Origin: Actinosynnema sp. ALI-1.44
GTDB taxonomy: Bacteria; Actinomycetota; Actinomycetes; Mycobacteriales; Pseudonocardiaceae
DNA length: 64,000 nucleotides
Reading direction: 5' to 3'
Assembly (NCBI RefSeq): GCF_001984155.1
Contig: NZ_MTQO01000054.1
Location: forward strand, 1-64,000
Below are positions 19,800 through 28,994 of this stretch, piece after piece; positions within the stretch are counted from its first letter, which is position 1; the number at the start of each line of letters is the position of its first letter. Made by a program: the position numbers and the translations under genes. Below the pieces are notes generated by a model that was given only the letters and a program-made list of their open reading frames with translations, was not told the origin of the DNA and did no database searches.

Positions 19800-19831
19800 T
19801 GCTCAAGGGTCTCATGGCAAAGGGAAAGCAG

Positions 19832-20266
19832 TTACCCGCTGTACACGGTCGTGTTGGTGGTGATGAACTGCGCTGTTCCCGGTTTCACCGCGACAGGATC
19901 CGGAACGGGACCGCCCGGAGTCGGCTGCATGGCCGGAGCCTGCACGGTGAAGGTCGCCGTGAAAGTCATTCCCTTGATCAGCACCTTGGGCCCGTTCTGC
20001 GACTGGATCGTCAGGTTCGACGGGGCCAGCGTGAGCGTCAACGTCCCGGTCCCGGGCGTGACGAAAGGTGGTGCGGTGTAAGGCAACGGGCCACGCAGCA
20101 CCTGCGGCAGCTCGTCACCCTGCAGGCAGACGAACTGGTTGTTGACCTGCACGTTCGTGCTCGATCCCCGGAGCGGCACCGGGGCCTGGATGGCCGGCAC
20201 GATCACCGGCGGCGGGATCGTGATCTTGATCATGTCCCCCGTCTTGATGATGAAGTCGCTCGGCAC
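19832..20266 (-). CDS. Beta-rich conserved hypothetical protein
   Basis: A 144-aa protein starting with GTG (MPSDFIIKTGDMIKI). It has no signal peptide or membrane helix and is rich in Pro, Thr and Val, with many short beta-prone repeats (TGTLTLTLAPSN, FTATFTV). One pair of features, early GDxxxITIPPP and late PGTAQFITTN, recalls small PAAR-like or spike-tip proteins. I cannot confirm any such family, and no secretion-system genes are nearby. It is separated from the GH4 gene by 51 bp on the same strand and may be transcribed with it. Confidence 0.6.
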   Translation of the reverse strand: MPSDFIIKTGDMIKITIPPPVIVPAIQAPVPLRGSSTNVQVNNQFVCLQGDELPQVLRGPLPYTAPPFVTPGTGTLTLTLAPSNLTIQSQNGPKVLIKGMTFTATFTVQAPAMQPTPGGPVPDPVAVKPGTAQFITTNTTVYSG

Positions 20267-20317
20267 CCCAGCAGGCTCTCACGCTGCCGCCGGGGCGCCA
20301 ATGCACCTTCGGGCAGT

Positions 20318-21658
20318 TCAAGGTGCCCGAAACGCGCTGAGCTCGGGGAACGCGGCCACGTAGCCGTCGAGCGTCGCCGCCGCGGCGGCCACCGAGTCCA
20401 CGAGCGGGTGCGTCGACATCGCCAGCAGGGCGTCCGCGCGGCTGCCGGTCTTCGCCGCACGGATCACTGCCTGCTCGCACGCCTTCACCTGGAGCATCAG
20501 GCCCAGGCTGTGCGGGTCGACGGGCCCGGTCGCGACCGGCCGCGGTCCGTTGCCGTCCACGAAACACGGCACCTCCACCACGGAGTTGTCCAGTCCGGCA
20601 ACGACTCCGCGGTTGCGTACGTTCAGGATCAGCTGGTCCGGGCGGTTGCGCGTGATCGAGTTCATCAGCCTCAGCGCCACCTGCTCGTAGCCGCCGCCGT
20701 CCATGTCGCACGCGGCGCGTTCCGCCATCCCGGCGATCGCCCTGCCTTCGGCCAGATACGTGTTCTCCCGTTCCGACCGGGTTTCCATCCAGGTTCGCAA
20801 CGCCGCCCGCGGATCGTTGCCGATCCGTTCGTAGAACGACTTCTGTTGGTCGGAGAGGAACTCGCCGCGCGTGGTTTCCTGCGCGCGCAACTGTTCGAGC
20901 GTCTCCCGGGCGAAGTAGTAGTAGTGCAGGTACTCGTTCGGCACTGAACGCAACGTCCGCAACCACTGCGCGCCGAACAGCTTGCCCTCTTCGAACGAGG
21001 TCAGCGCGGTCTCGTCGTCGAACAGCTCCGGTAGCCGGTCGCGGCCGTCGACCAGCACCCGGCGCAGCCAGCCGAGGTGGTTGAGCCCGATGTAGTCGAA
21101 CGTCGCGTCCTGTTCGGACACACCGAGGGCGCCTGCCACCCTGCGGCACAGGCCGACCGGCGAGTCGCAGATACCGATCACCCGGTCACCCAGCACCGCC
21201 GACATCGCCTCGGTGACGATCCCGGCCGGGTTGGTGAAGTTGATCAGCCAGGCGTCCGGCGCGTGCCGCTCCACCTGCCGTGCGATGTCCAACGCGACCG
21301 GCACGGTCCGCAGCGCGTAGCAGATCCCGCCTGGACCAACGGTTTCCTGGCCGATCAGGCCGTGCTTCAACGGCACCCGCTCATCCAGGCTGCGTCCGCC
21401 GAGACCGCCGACCCTGATCGCCGAGAACACCACGTCCGCGCCGGACAACGCGTCCTCCAGCGACGTCGTCATCCGGATCCGCGGCCGCCACGACGCGCCC
21501 TGCGCCTGCTGGTCGAGCACCGCGCCGATCGCCGTCAGCCGCTGCACCAGCACGTCCTGCAGGACGATCTCGTCGACCAGCCGGTCCGGGTCGGCCAGCA
21601 GGCTTTGGTGCACGAGCGGCACGCGGAACCCGCCACCGCCGAGGATCACCAGCTTCAT
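20318..21658 (-). CDS. GH4 NAD-dependent glycosidase (6-phospho-beta-glucosidase type)
   Basis: A 446-aa cytoplasmic enzyme of glycoside hydrolase family 4, which cleaves glycosides by an NAD+- and Mn2+-dependent oxidation/elimination route. The N-terminal Rossmann loop GGGGFR (7-12) binds NAD. Metal ligands are C164 in GICDSPVG and H194 in GLNHLGW; NFTNPAG (140-146) is another family motif. GH4 members of this type usually act on 6-phosphoglycosides, yet no PTS genes are here. The facing operon supplies a CUT1 importer and a PfkB kinase, which may provide the phosphate. It overlaps the DeoR gene by 4 nt (ATGA). Confidence 0.85.
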   Translation of the reverse strand: MKLVILGGGGFRVPLVHQSLLADPDRLVDEIVLQDVLVQRLTAIGAVLDQQAQGASWRPRIRMTTSLEDALSGADVVFSAIRVGGLGGRSLDERVPLKHGLIGQETVGPGGICYALRTVPVALDIARQVERHAPDAWLINFTNPAGIVTEAMSAVLGDRVIGICDSPVGLCRRVAGALGVSEQDATFDYIGLNHLGWLRRVLVDGRDRLPELFDDETALTSFEEGKLFGAQWLRTLRSVPNEYLHYYYFARETLEQLRAQETTRGEFLSDQQKSFYERIGNDPRAALRTWMETRSERENTYLAEGRAIAGMAERAACDMDGGGYEQVALRLMNSITRNRPDQLILNVRNRGVVAGLDNSVVEVPCFVDGNGPRPVATGPVDPHSLGLMLQVKACEQAVIRAAKTGSRADALLAMSTHPLVDSVAAAAATLDGYVAAFPELSAFRAP

Positions 21659-22407
21659 CCGTCGAGCACCTCCACACCCGCCTCCCGCATGGCGGACAGG
21701 CCTGCCCCGGCCGTGTCCGCGTTGGTCACCAGCACGTCGATCTCCTCGGCCCCGCAGATCCGGGCCAGTCCGCCGCCGGGGAACTTGCCGCGGTCGGCGA
21801 GCAGCACCACCTGGTCGGCCGCGGCGAGCATGGCCCGTTTCAACGGGACCTCCACGACCGTGTCGTCCATGACCGACCCGTCGTCACGTACGCCAGCCGC
21901 GCCAAGGAACACGCGGTCCGCCCTGACCTGTCGTAACGCGTCCTCGGTCAGAAACCCGACCATGGAACGGTAATTGCGCCGCACGACCCCGCCGAGCAGG
22001 ATCAGTTCGACCGCTTGGTCGTCCGCCAGTTCCTCGTACACGGCGAGATTGCTCGTCAGCACGGTGATGTCACGGCCGTGCAGGTGTGCGGCCAGCCGGT
22101 GCGTGGTCGTGCCGATGTCCAGCAGGACGGATTCCCCGTCTCGCACAAGCGTTGCCGCTGCCCTGGCCACCTCGTCCTTCACGTCGCCGTCCTCGCGGGC
22201 GACGCGGTCGAACGGCCGTTCCTGCGACGGCGCCAGCACCGCGCCGCCGTGCACCCTGGTGAGGACTCCTTCACGCTCCAGGCAGATCAGGTCACGGCGG
22301 ATGGTGGCCGCGCTCGTGGCCAGTTGTGAGCACAGCGCCGTCACCGACGCCGACCCCTCCTGGGTGAGACAGCGCAGGATCTCGGCATGGCGCCGCTGCG
22401 GGAGCAC
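21655..22407 (-). CDS. DeoR-family sugar-responsive repressor
   Basis: A 250-aa regulator with an N-terminal DeoR winged HTH (RHAEILRCLTQEGSASVTAL onwards) and a C-terminal sugar-phosphate-binding domain (SVLLDIGTTTHRLA; DRVFLGAAGV). DeoR proteins normally sense a phosphosugar made by the pathway they control. It is translationally coupled to the GH4 gene and divergent from the kinase/ABC/deacetylase operon, with repeat motifs in the 90-bp gap between, so it probably controls both directions. Confidence 0.9.
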   Translation of the reverse strand: MLPQRRHAEILRCLTQEGSASVTALCSQLATSAATIRRDLICLEREGVLTRVHGGAVLAPSQERPFDRVAREDGDVKDEVARAAATLVRDGESVLLDIGTTTHRLAAHLHGRDITVLTSNLAVYEELADDQAVELILLGGVVRRNYRSMVGFLTEDALRQVRADRVFLGAAGVRDDGSVMDDTVVEVPLKRAMLAAADQVVLLADRGKFPGGGLARICGAEEIDVLVTNADTAGAGLSAMREAGVEVLDG

Positions 22408-22422
22408 AACTGAACAATATCA

Positions 22423-22451
22423 GTCATTTTGCGTCAGACAACTTGTCATTT
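22423..22451. promoter_or_regulatory. Direct repeats GTCATTT, probable DeoR sites
   Basis: GTCATTT occurs at 22423-22429 and 22445-22451, exactly 22 bp apart, in an AT-rich stretch between the DeoR gene and the kinase operon. Both copies are followed by a GC dinucleotide and CAGA-like sequence. Direct repeats at helical spacing are typical of DeoR-family operators. Confidence 0.5.
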
Positions 22452-22497
22452 CTTTGCAGATGGGTGCAGACTCACCGGATCGAACGAGGAGGGCGCG

Positions 22498-23547
22498 GTG
22501 CCGGACGAGCAGGCCGCTGGGGGCCCGGAGCTGGACATTCTCCTGTCGGGGACGGTGTTCTTGGACATCATCTTCACCGGACTCGACCACCTGCCCCAGC
22601 CGGGTACGGAGGTGTGGGCGACCGGGCTGGGATCCAGCCCGGGCGGGATCGCCAACCTGGCGGTCGCGTTGAGCCGTCTGCAGTTGCGGACGGGACTGGC
22701 CGCAGCGTTCGGGGAGGACGCGTACGGCGACTTCTGCTGGGATGTCCTCGCCTCACAAGAGGGCGTCGACCTCACGTATTCACGGCGGTTCTACGGCTGG
22801 CACTCGCCGTTGACCGTCTCCATGGCCATCGACCGGGACCGGGCGATGGTCACCCACGGTCATCCCTCGCCGGTCGGCGCGGACGAACTGCTCGACCCGC
22901 CGCCCGCGACGAAGGCGTGTTTCGTGCACGTGGACCTGCACTCCGACCAGTGGGTGAAGAAGTCGAAGCAACAGGGCGCGCTGCTGTTCGCCGACGTCGG
23001 CTGGGACCCGACCGAGCGCTGGGAGCCGTCCATGCTGCGGCAGCTGCTCGACGGCTACGACGTGTTCCTGCCCAACAGCGTCGAGGCGATCAGCTACACC
23101 AAGTCCGACGACGTGAAAGCCGCGGCGAGGGCGCTCGCGGAGATAGTCCCGGTCGTGGTGGTCACCAGAGGCGGCAACGGCGCGTACGCGGTCGACGCGA
23201 ACACCGGCGAGGAAACCGAGGTGGGCGGGCTGAACGTGGCCGCGCTCGACCCCACCGGCGCCGGTGACGTGTTCGGTGCGGGGTTCGTGGTCGGCACGCT
23301 CGGGGGTTGGCCGTTGACCGATCGGGTGCATTTCGCCAACCTCTGCGCGGCCTTGTCCGTGCAACACTTCGGCGGCTCGCAGTCCGCGCCGGGCTGGGGT
23401 GACATCGCGGCATGGTGGCGCCTGGTCGGCCGCCGGGACGAGCGTGAGCTGCGTGGCTACACGTTCCTCAACGACCTGCTGCCCAGCCACGCCGGTACCC
23501 AGGTCCGCCGAGCGAGCGCGACCATCGGATTGCGAGGGATCTCTTGA
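22498..23547 (+). CDS. PfkB-family carbohydrate kinase
   Basis: A 349-aa ribokinase-like sugar kinase. The N-terminal GG-type pattern (GSSPGGIANLAVALSRL) and C-terminal DPTGAGDVFGAGF with catalytic D257 are clear. GTG at 22498 is chosen because GAGGAGGG lies just upstream; an earlier in-frame codon lacks this. It is first in an operon with an ABC sugar importer and a secreted deacetylase. It may phosphorylate the imported sugar or glycoside and so make the substrate for the GH4 enzyme, but PfkB enzymes usually act on monosaccharides and the acceptor is unknown. The stop overlaps the next start (TTGA). Confidence 0.88.
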   Translation: MPDEQAAGGPELDILLSGTVFLDIIFTGLDHLPQPGTEVWATGLGSSPGGIANLAVALSRLQLRTGLAAAFGEDAYGDFCWDVLASQEGVDLTYSRRFYGWHSPLTVSMAIDRDRAMVTHGHPSPVGADELLDPPPATKACFVHVDLHSDQWVKKSKQQGALLFADVGWDPTERWEPSMLRQLLDGYDVFLPNSVEAISYTKSDDVKAAARALAEIVPVVVVTRGGNGAYAVDANTGEETEVGGLNVAALDPTGAGDVFGAGFVVGTLGGWPLTDRVHFANLCAALSVQHFGGSQSAPGWGDIAAWWRLVGRRDERELRGYTFLNDLLPSHAGTQVRRASATIGLRGIS

Positions 23548-24860
23548 GGAAACTGCCGGTGATCGTGGCCGTCGCGGCGCTGCTCGCCGCGTGCGCGCCC
23601 GGATCGGACAACAAACCCGCGCAGCAGCCCGCCGGGCAGGTGCGCAAGGACGTCGGCGCGCTCGGCGACGTGACGCTGACCATCTGGGACCAGGAGACGC
23701 GCCCGGCGCAGGAAGCCCAGATCAAGGCGTTGAACGCGCAGTTCCAGTCGAAGTACCCGAACATCAGGCTCAACCGGGTCGGGCGCTCCTTCGACGACCT
23801 GCGCAGCACGATCAAGCTCGGCCTGACCGCCAACGACGCGCCGGACGTCGCCCAGGTCAACAACGGCAAGCAGGACATGGGCGCGTTCGTCAAGGCGGGC
23901 CTGCTGCGGCCGATGGACCCGTACGCCGAGGCGTACGGCTGGAACCAGCGGTTCCCTGAGTTCGTCCGCAAGCTCGCCAGCTACCCCGACAGCGGCGACT
24001 CGCTCGGCGAGGGCAAGCTGTACGGCGTTCCGCAGACCGGTGAGCTGGTCGGCATCTGGTACAACAAGGCCAAGTTGAGCCAGCTCGGCGTGCAGCCGCC
24101 GAAGACGTGGGACGAGTTCGACGCGGCGCTGGCGAAGGCCAAGACGGCGGGCCAGCTGCCGATCCAGGTGGGCAACCTGGAGAAGAGCTCGGGCCCGTTG
24201 CTGTACGCCTTGGCCATGCACCGGTTCGGCAACCCGGCCGACGAGACCGAACTGGCCACCGGTCGCGCCGACGCGAACTGGAAGACCGAGCCGAACCGGC
24301 AGGCCGCGCGGCAGGTCGCCGACTGGGTCGACAAGGGCTACCTGACTCCCGGTTTCGCGGGTCTGAAAGGCGACGACGCCACCGAGAAGTTCGGCAAGGG
24401 CGAAGGCGTCTTCCACGTCAACGGCACGTGGAGCCTGGCGGCGCTCAAGGCGGCCATGGCGGACAACGTCGGGTTCGTCCTGCCGCCTGGTGGCACGGTG
24501 ACCGGTGGAACCGGGCTGCCGTGGGCGGTCAGTTCGAAGTCGAAGAACCCGGACGCGGCGGCCGCGTACATCGACTTCATCACCAGTCCTGACGCGATGC
24601 GCACGGTCGCGTCCAGCGGCAACCTGCCGGTCGTCAAGGCGGGTGACCAGGCAGGCACCGGTCCGGAACGGGACGTGCTCGACAAGTGGCAGGAAGCGTC
24701 CGCGTCGCGGAAACTCGTGCCGTACCTGGACTACGCGACGCCCAACGCGTACGAGGTGGTCAGCAACTCCGTCGAGCAGTTGATGGCCAAGCAACTGGAT
24801 GTGGAGGCGTTCCTCGGCAAACTCCAGGCGGACCTGGAGTCGAGCCGTGGCGGTCGGTGA
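23544..24860 (+). CDS. ABC sugar-binding lipoprotein (CUT1 type)
   Basis: A 438-aa extracellular solute-binding protein. A short signal peptide ends in lipobox LLAAC with C17 as lipid-attachment site. The rest is a family-1 binding protein ([42 protein letters not shown]). It should capture oligosaccharides outside the membrane and deliver them to the two permeases that follow. TTG at 23544 overlaps the kinase stop. Neighbouring enzymes suggest a beta-glycoside or amino-sugar glycoside as ligand. Confidence 0.93.
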   Translation: MRKLPVIVAVAALLAACAPGSDNKPAQQPAGQVRKDVGALGDVTLTIWDQETRPAQEAQIKALNAQFQSKYPNIRLNRVGRSFDDLRSTIKLGLTANDAPDVAQVNNGKQDMGAFVKAGLLRPMDPYAEAYGWNQRFPEFVRKLASYPDSGDSLGEGKLYGVPQTGELVGIWYNKAKLSQLGVQPPKTWDEFDAALAKAKTAGQLPIQVGNLEKSSGPLLYALAMHRFGNPADETELATGRADANWKTEPNRQAARQVADWVDKGYLTPGFAGLKGDDATEKFGKGEGVFHVNGTWSLAALKAAMADNVGFVLPPGGTVTGGTGLPWAVSSKSKNPDAAAAYIDFITSPDAMRTVASSGNLPVVKAGDQAGTGPERDVLDKWQEASASRKLVPYLDYATPNAYEVVSNSVEQLMAKQLDVEAFLGKLQADLESSRGGR

Positions 24861-25707
24861 GCCGAGGCGGGTGGGGTACCTCTACGCCCTGCCCGCCCTG
24901 CTCGTCTACGCGGCTTTCCTGCTGTTCCCGTTGCTGCACGGCGGATGGCTGTCACTGTTCAAGTGGGACGGCCTGTCGCTCGGGACGTTCACGGGTTTCT
25001 CCAACTACGGTGACATGTTCGCCGAGGAAGGCGCGTTGGCGGCGTTCGGGCACGTCGGTGTGCTGATCCTGTTCTTCTCGGTTCTTCCCGTCTGCATAGG
25101 ACTCGTCCTTGCGACGGCGCTCCATAGGGTTCGTATACGTGGGTTGCCGTTTTTCCGGACCGTCCTGTTCCTGCCACAGGTGATCGCTATGGTCGTGGTC
25201 GCGGTGGCATGGCAAAGGATCTTCGCGCCGGATGGTGCGTTGAATTTTCTCCTTGGCACAGAAGGAAAAGCGTGGCTGGGCGACTCCTCGACGGCCCTGC
25301 TGGCTGTCGGGATTGTCGGTACCTGGGTGCAGACTGGGCTCGCAATGGTTTTGTTCCTCGGTGGGATCGGAAAGGTCTCGGCCGACCTGTTCGACGCCGC
25401 CCGGCTGGACGGTGCCGGACCGGCCGGCGAGTTCCGTTCGGTGATCCTGCCCGCGCTGCGAGGGGAGATCGGGGTGGCGCTGACGCTGACCGTGATCGCC
25501 GCTTTGCGCACGTTCGACCTGGTCTACATGATGACCCCGTTGGGCGGCCCGGGCGGCTCGACCACGGTGCCCGCGTACGAGATCTACCAGCGCGCCTTCC
25601 ACACCGGGCAGGTCGGCTCGGCGGCGGCGATCGGCGTGGTGATCACGGTGCTCGCGTTCCTCGTGACGTACGTGATCACGCGGATCACGGGAAGGGAGCG
25701 CGTGTAG
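24847..25707 (+). CDS. ABC sugar permease 1 (MalF/UgpA type)
   Basis: A 286-aa, six-helix inner-membrane permease. The EAA loop for contact with the ATPase reads DAARLDGAGPAGEFRSVILP near residues 177-196. GTG at 24847 overlaps the binding-protein gene by 14 nt. An internal stretch (about 25085-25270) is clearly poorer in G+C than its surroundings and uses rare ATA codons, suggesting a patch of foreign origin or a relaxed segment. No ATPase is encoded in the locus; CUT1 systems of actinomycetes often share a distant MsiK-type ATPase. Confidence 0.92.
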   Translation: MAVGEPRRVGYLYALPALLVYAAFLLFPLLHGGWLSLFKWDGLSLGTFTGFSNYGDMFAEEGALAAFGHVGVLILFFSVLPVCIGLVLATALHRVRIRGLPFFRTVLFLPQVIAMVVVAVAWQRIFAPDGALNFLLGTEGKAWLGDSSTALLAVGIVGTWVQTGLAMVLFLGGIGKVSADLFDAARLDGAGPAGEFRSVILPALRGEIGVALTLTVIAALRTFDLVYMMTPLGGPGGSTTVPAYEIYQRAFHTGQVGSAAAIGVVITVLAFLVTYVITRITGRERV

Positions 25708-26510
25708 TGGTCTCCCGTGCCGAACGTGCCGGTACCTATCTCGTTCTCGGTGTCTTCGCTGTCTTCGCGTTGTACCCCATGCTGTCCATCGTCGTCACCG
25801 CGCTGCGCTCCGAAGTGGCCGGCCGCGGCGGGATCCACTGGGAGAACTTCGGCAAGGCGTGGGCCGAGGCCCGCTTCGGCAGCTACCTGTTCTCCAGCCT
25901 GGTCGTCAGTGTCAGCGTCGTCGCGATCACGGTCGTGCTGTCCGTCCTGGCCGCGTATGCCTTCGGCACGATGAGTTTCCGCGGCAGGGACGCGTTGTTC
26001 TACTTGCTGCTGCTCGGGTTGACCGTGCCGGGTGAGGCCGTGGTCGTCCCGTTGTACTACGACCTGCGCGATCTGGGCCTGACGGACACGTACGCCGCGC
26101 TGATCCTGCCGCAGGTCGCGCAGTCCGTGGCGTTCGGCGCGTTCTGGCTGCGGACGTACTTCCGGTCCACCTCGCGGAGTGTGGTCGAGGCCGCCCGGCT
26201 GGACGGCGCCGGGCACTGGCAGACGCTGTGGCGCGTGCTCGTGCCCATGGGTCGTCCGGCGCTGGTCACGTTGATCGTCCTGGTGTTCATGTGGACGTGG
26301 AACGAGTTCCTGCTGGCCAGGGTGATGATCACCGGTGAGGCGTTACGCACCGCCCCGCTCGGCCTGCAGTTCTTCTCGGGCAGATCGGACACGAGCGTGC
26401 CGCTGCTGGCGGCCGCGTCGGTGCTGGTCGCACTGCCCGTCGTGGTGGTTTACCTGTTCCTGCAAAGACATTTCATCCGCGGCATGGTCGATGGCGCGGT
26501 CAAGGGTTAG
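25707..26510 (+). CDS. ABC sugar permease 2 (MalG/UgpE type)
   Basis: A 267-aa, six-helix permease that would pair with the preceding one. The EAA loop reads EAARLDGAGHWQTLWRVLVP. GTG at 25707 shares one base with the upstream TAG stop (TAGTG), so translation is coupled; GGGAG lies about 10 nt upstream. It is followed after 19 bp by the PIG-L deacetylase gene in the same operon. Confidence 0.92.
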   Translation: MVSRAERAGTYLVLGVFAVFALYPMLSIVVTALRSEVAGRGGIHWENFGKAWAEARFGSYLFSSLVVSVSVVAITVVLSVLAAYAFGTMSFRGRDALFYLLLLGLTVPGEAVVVPLYYDLRDLGLTDTYAALILPQVAQSVAFGAFWLRTYFRSTSRSVVEAARLDGAGHWQTLWRVLVPMGRPALVTLIVLVFMWTWNEFLLARVMITGEALRTAPLGLQFFSGRSDTSVPLLAAASVLVALPVVVVYLFLQRHFIRGMVDGAVKG

Positions 26511-26529
26511 CGACTGACTGGGAGGAAAC

Positions 26530-28986
26530 GTGCGCTGGGGTGCTTTGCTACCCGTTGTACTCCTCGCTGGTACGGCGGTTCCCGTACACGCCGCCGGGGC
26601 GGACAGCGGACGAGGTCGTGCCGAGTTGGACGTGCTGTTCATCGGCGCCCACCCGGACGACGAAGCGTTCTCACTGGCCACGCTCGGCCAGTTCAAGGTG
26701 CGCTCCGGTGTCGTCACGGTGACCAGGGGCGAAGGCGGCGGGAACGCCGTCGGCCCCGAGGAAGGGCCGGAACTCGGCCGGATCCGGGAGGCCGAGGAGC
26801 GGCGCGCGGTCGGCAAGGCCGGGATCACGGACGTGTACAACCTCGACAAGGCGGACTTCTACTACACGGTCTCGTCGCCGCTGACCGAGCAGGCGTGGGG
26901 GCACGAGGACACGCTCGGCAAGGTCGTCCGCGTGATCCGGCAGACCAAGCCCAAGGTCGTGATCACCATGGACCCGGCCCCGTCGCCGGGCAACCACGGC
27001 AACCACCAGTACGCCGCACGGCTCGCGGTCGAGGCGTACGAGCGGGCCGCGGATCCGAAGGCGTTCCCCGGTCAGGGCCTGCGGCCGTGGGCGGTGTCGC
27101 GGCTGTTCACCGGTGGGTTCGACGGCAAGTCGACCAAGGGCCCCGGGTGCGTGCGCGACTTCACCCAGGACGAGCCGACGGACCGCGTCTGGGGTGCGTG
27201 GGCCGGCGAGCCGGCGCACGACGGCAAGACGTGGGCTCAGATCGAGCGGGCCGCGCAGCGTGAGTACGCCAGTCAGGGCTGGGCCGGGTTCGGCGACGTG
27301 CCAACGGATCCCGCGCAGATCGGCTGCGACTACTTCACCCAGGTGGCCAGCCGGGTGCCGTACCGCCCGGACTCGCGCGGCGCGCGCGGCATGCTCGAGG
27401 GCGCGATCGTGCCCGGCGAACTGCCGCTGGGCACGAAGCTGTCCGCCAAGCCGTCGCGTTACGAGGTGACAGCGGGTTCGTCGGTGAAGATCGACGTGAC
27501 GTCGTCGGTTCGCGGCCGGACCACGGTGATTCCGCCGCCCGGCTGGACTGTCGACGGCGAGACCGTCACGGTGCCCGCCAACGCCCAGCCAGGCAAGGCA
27601 AGCATCGGCGTACGGGTGGCCGGCGGCGGAAAGTCGGGCTTCACGGAGGCACTGGTCGAGGTCGTTCCGGTGCTCAGCGCCGCGCAGCAACCCCTGCCGC
27701 AGGTCGCGCAGTACCAGCAATGGGCACGCCAGGTCGGGCATCCCGAGTTGGCCGGTCTGGTCGCGCCGGTGCTGACGTTGCCGTCCGGTGGCAGCCGAGA
27801 AATCGAGGTGACGATCCGGAACAACGGAGCTGTCGCCCGGGACGGTGCCGTCTCGTTGACGATGCCCGCCGGTTTCGAGGCAAGTCCCGAGCAGCGCTTC
27901 CCCAGTGTCGCCCCGGGAGCGAGCACGGTCGCCAGGTTCACGGTCCGCAACACGGACGCCGCCCTGCCGACCGGGATGCGTGGCGGCGACTACCGGTACA
28001 CCATCAACGTCCCGGGTGGTTCGGCGCGCCCGGCGCTCGAACTCGTCCCGGCGACCACGATTTCCCAGGCCGGTGTTTCCCCTGTGGTGGACGGGATCGC
28101 TGGGGCAGGGGAGTACCCAGGGCCGGAAATCGACATCTCGTCCCGGTGGGAAGGTGACGAGTGCACGTCCGCCGCGGACTGTTCGGCGACCGCCCGGCTG
28201 TCCTGGCGGGACGACACGGTGTACGGGCTGGTCACGGTGACCGACGACGTCCTCGGTACCAAACTGGCCACGGCGGACTGCAAACGGCACTGGCGCACCG
28301 ACTCGGTCGAGCTGACGATCGACCCGCGCGGACGTTCGGAGAACACCTCGACCACGTACAAACTCGCGGTCCTGCCCGTGACCGCGGAAGGCCCGCCGTG
28401 CGCGTTGCGGGACGCGGACAACAAACAGGGCAGTGCGCCCGGCGTCAAGGTGGCGTCCAAGCTCACGGGCACGGGATATGTCGTGGAGTTCGCGGTTCCG
28501 CTCGCGGAGGTTCCCGGCGCGGTGGATCCGGCGTCCGCGGGGGTGAACGTCCTGGTGTACGACTCGGACACGCAGGACAAGAGCGGCCAGACGCGGATCG
28601 GCTGGTCCACTTGGGGCGGAGTGCAGGGCGACCCGTACCGATGGGGGCGGGCCAAGCTGGACGGGTACACCCCGCCGCCGGGCCGTCCGATCGATCCGCC
28701 CGCACCGGTCCTGCCGCTGGAAGCACTGCTCTCAGTGGACTCGCCGCAGTCCATTGCCCAATCCGTACGCCTCGGCCTCGCCCCAGGCGCGGCCCCGGCG
28801 ACACGACCGATCCGCGTCATCCACGGATACCTGCTGGCGACGGAGAAGGGGACCGCGTACGTGTATGCCAACGGGCAACGAAAAGTCCTCCCAGTCGCTC
28901 CAGGACTGACGAAACTGCCGCAAGGCCAACTTCTGTTGGGGTTCATCACACCAAAGGGAGCAACGGCAGCGGCTGAATCACGCTAA
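26530..28986 (+). CDS. Secreted PIG-L deacetylase with NEW3- and CBM9-like modules
   Basis: An 818-aa exported protein. After a signal peptide (about 1-22) comes a PIG-L/LmbE zinc deacetylase domain (about 33-310) with H41-P-D-D-E45 and a later NHGNHQ motif as metal-site elements. This family removes N-acetyl groups from GlcNAc-containing substrates. A NEW3-like beta domain (about 395-490) and a DOMON/CBM9-like sugar-binding domain (about 530-720) follow. GTG start has GGAGG at good spacing. It is last in the kinase/ABC operon. I infer extracellular de-N-acetylation of an amino-sugar glycan before uptake. Substrate is not shown by the sequence. Confidence 0.85.
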   Translation: MRWGALLPVVLLAGTAVPVHAAGADSGRGRAELDVLFIGAHPDDEAFSLATLGQFKVRSGVVTVTRGEGGGNAVGPEEGPELGRIREAEERRAVGKAGITDVYNLDKADFYYTVSSPLTEQAWGHEDTLGKVVRVIRQTKPKVVITMDPAPSPGNHGNHQYAARLAVEAYERAADPKAFPGQGLRPWAVSRLFTGGFDGKSTKGPGCVRDFTQDEPTDRVWGAWAGEPAHDGKTWAQIERAAQREYASQGWAGFGDVPTDPAQIGCDYFTQVASRVPYRPDSRGARGMLEGAIVPGELPLGTKLSAKPSRYEVTAGSSVKIDVTSSVRGRTTVIPPPGWTVDGETVTVPANAQPGKASIGVRVAGGGKSGFTEALVEVVPVLSAAQQPLPQVAQYQQWARQVGHPELAGLVAPVLTLPSGGSREIEVTIRNNGAVARDGAVSLTMPAGFEASPEQRFPSVAPGASTVARFTVRNTDAALPTGMRGGDYRYTINVPGGSARPALELVPATTISQAGVSPVVDGIAGAGEYPGPEIDISSRWEGDECTSAADCSATARLSWRDDTVYGLVTVTDDVLGTKLATADCKRHWRTDSVELTIDPRGRSENTSTTYKLAVLPVTAEGPPCALRDADNKQGSAPGVKVASKLTGTGYVVEFAVPLAEVPGAVDPASAGVNVLVYDSDTQDKSGQTRIGWSTWGGVQGDPYRWGRAKLDGYTPPPGRPIDPPAPVLPLEALLSVDSPQSIAQSVRLGLAPGAAPATRPIRVIHGYLLATEKGTAYVYANGQRKVLPVAPGLTKLPQGQLLLGFITPKGATAAAESR

Positions 28987-28994
28987 GGGCGGTA

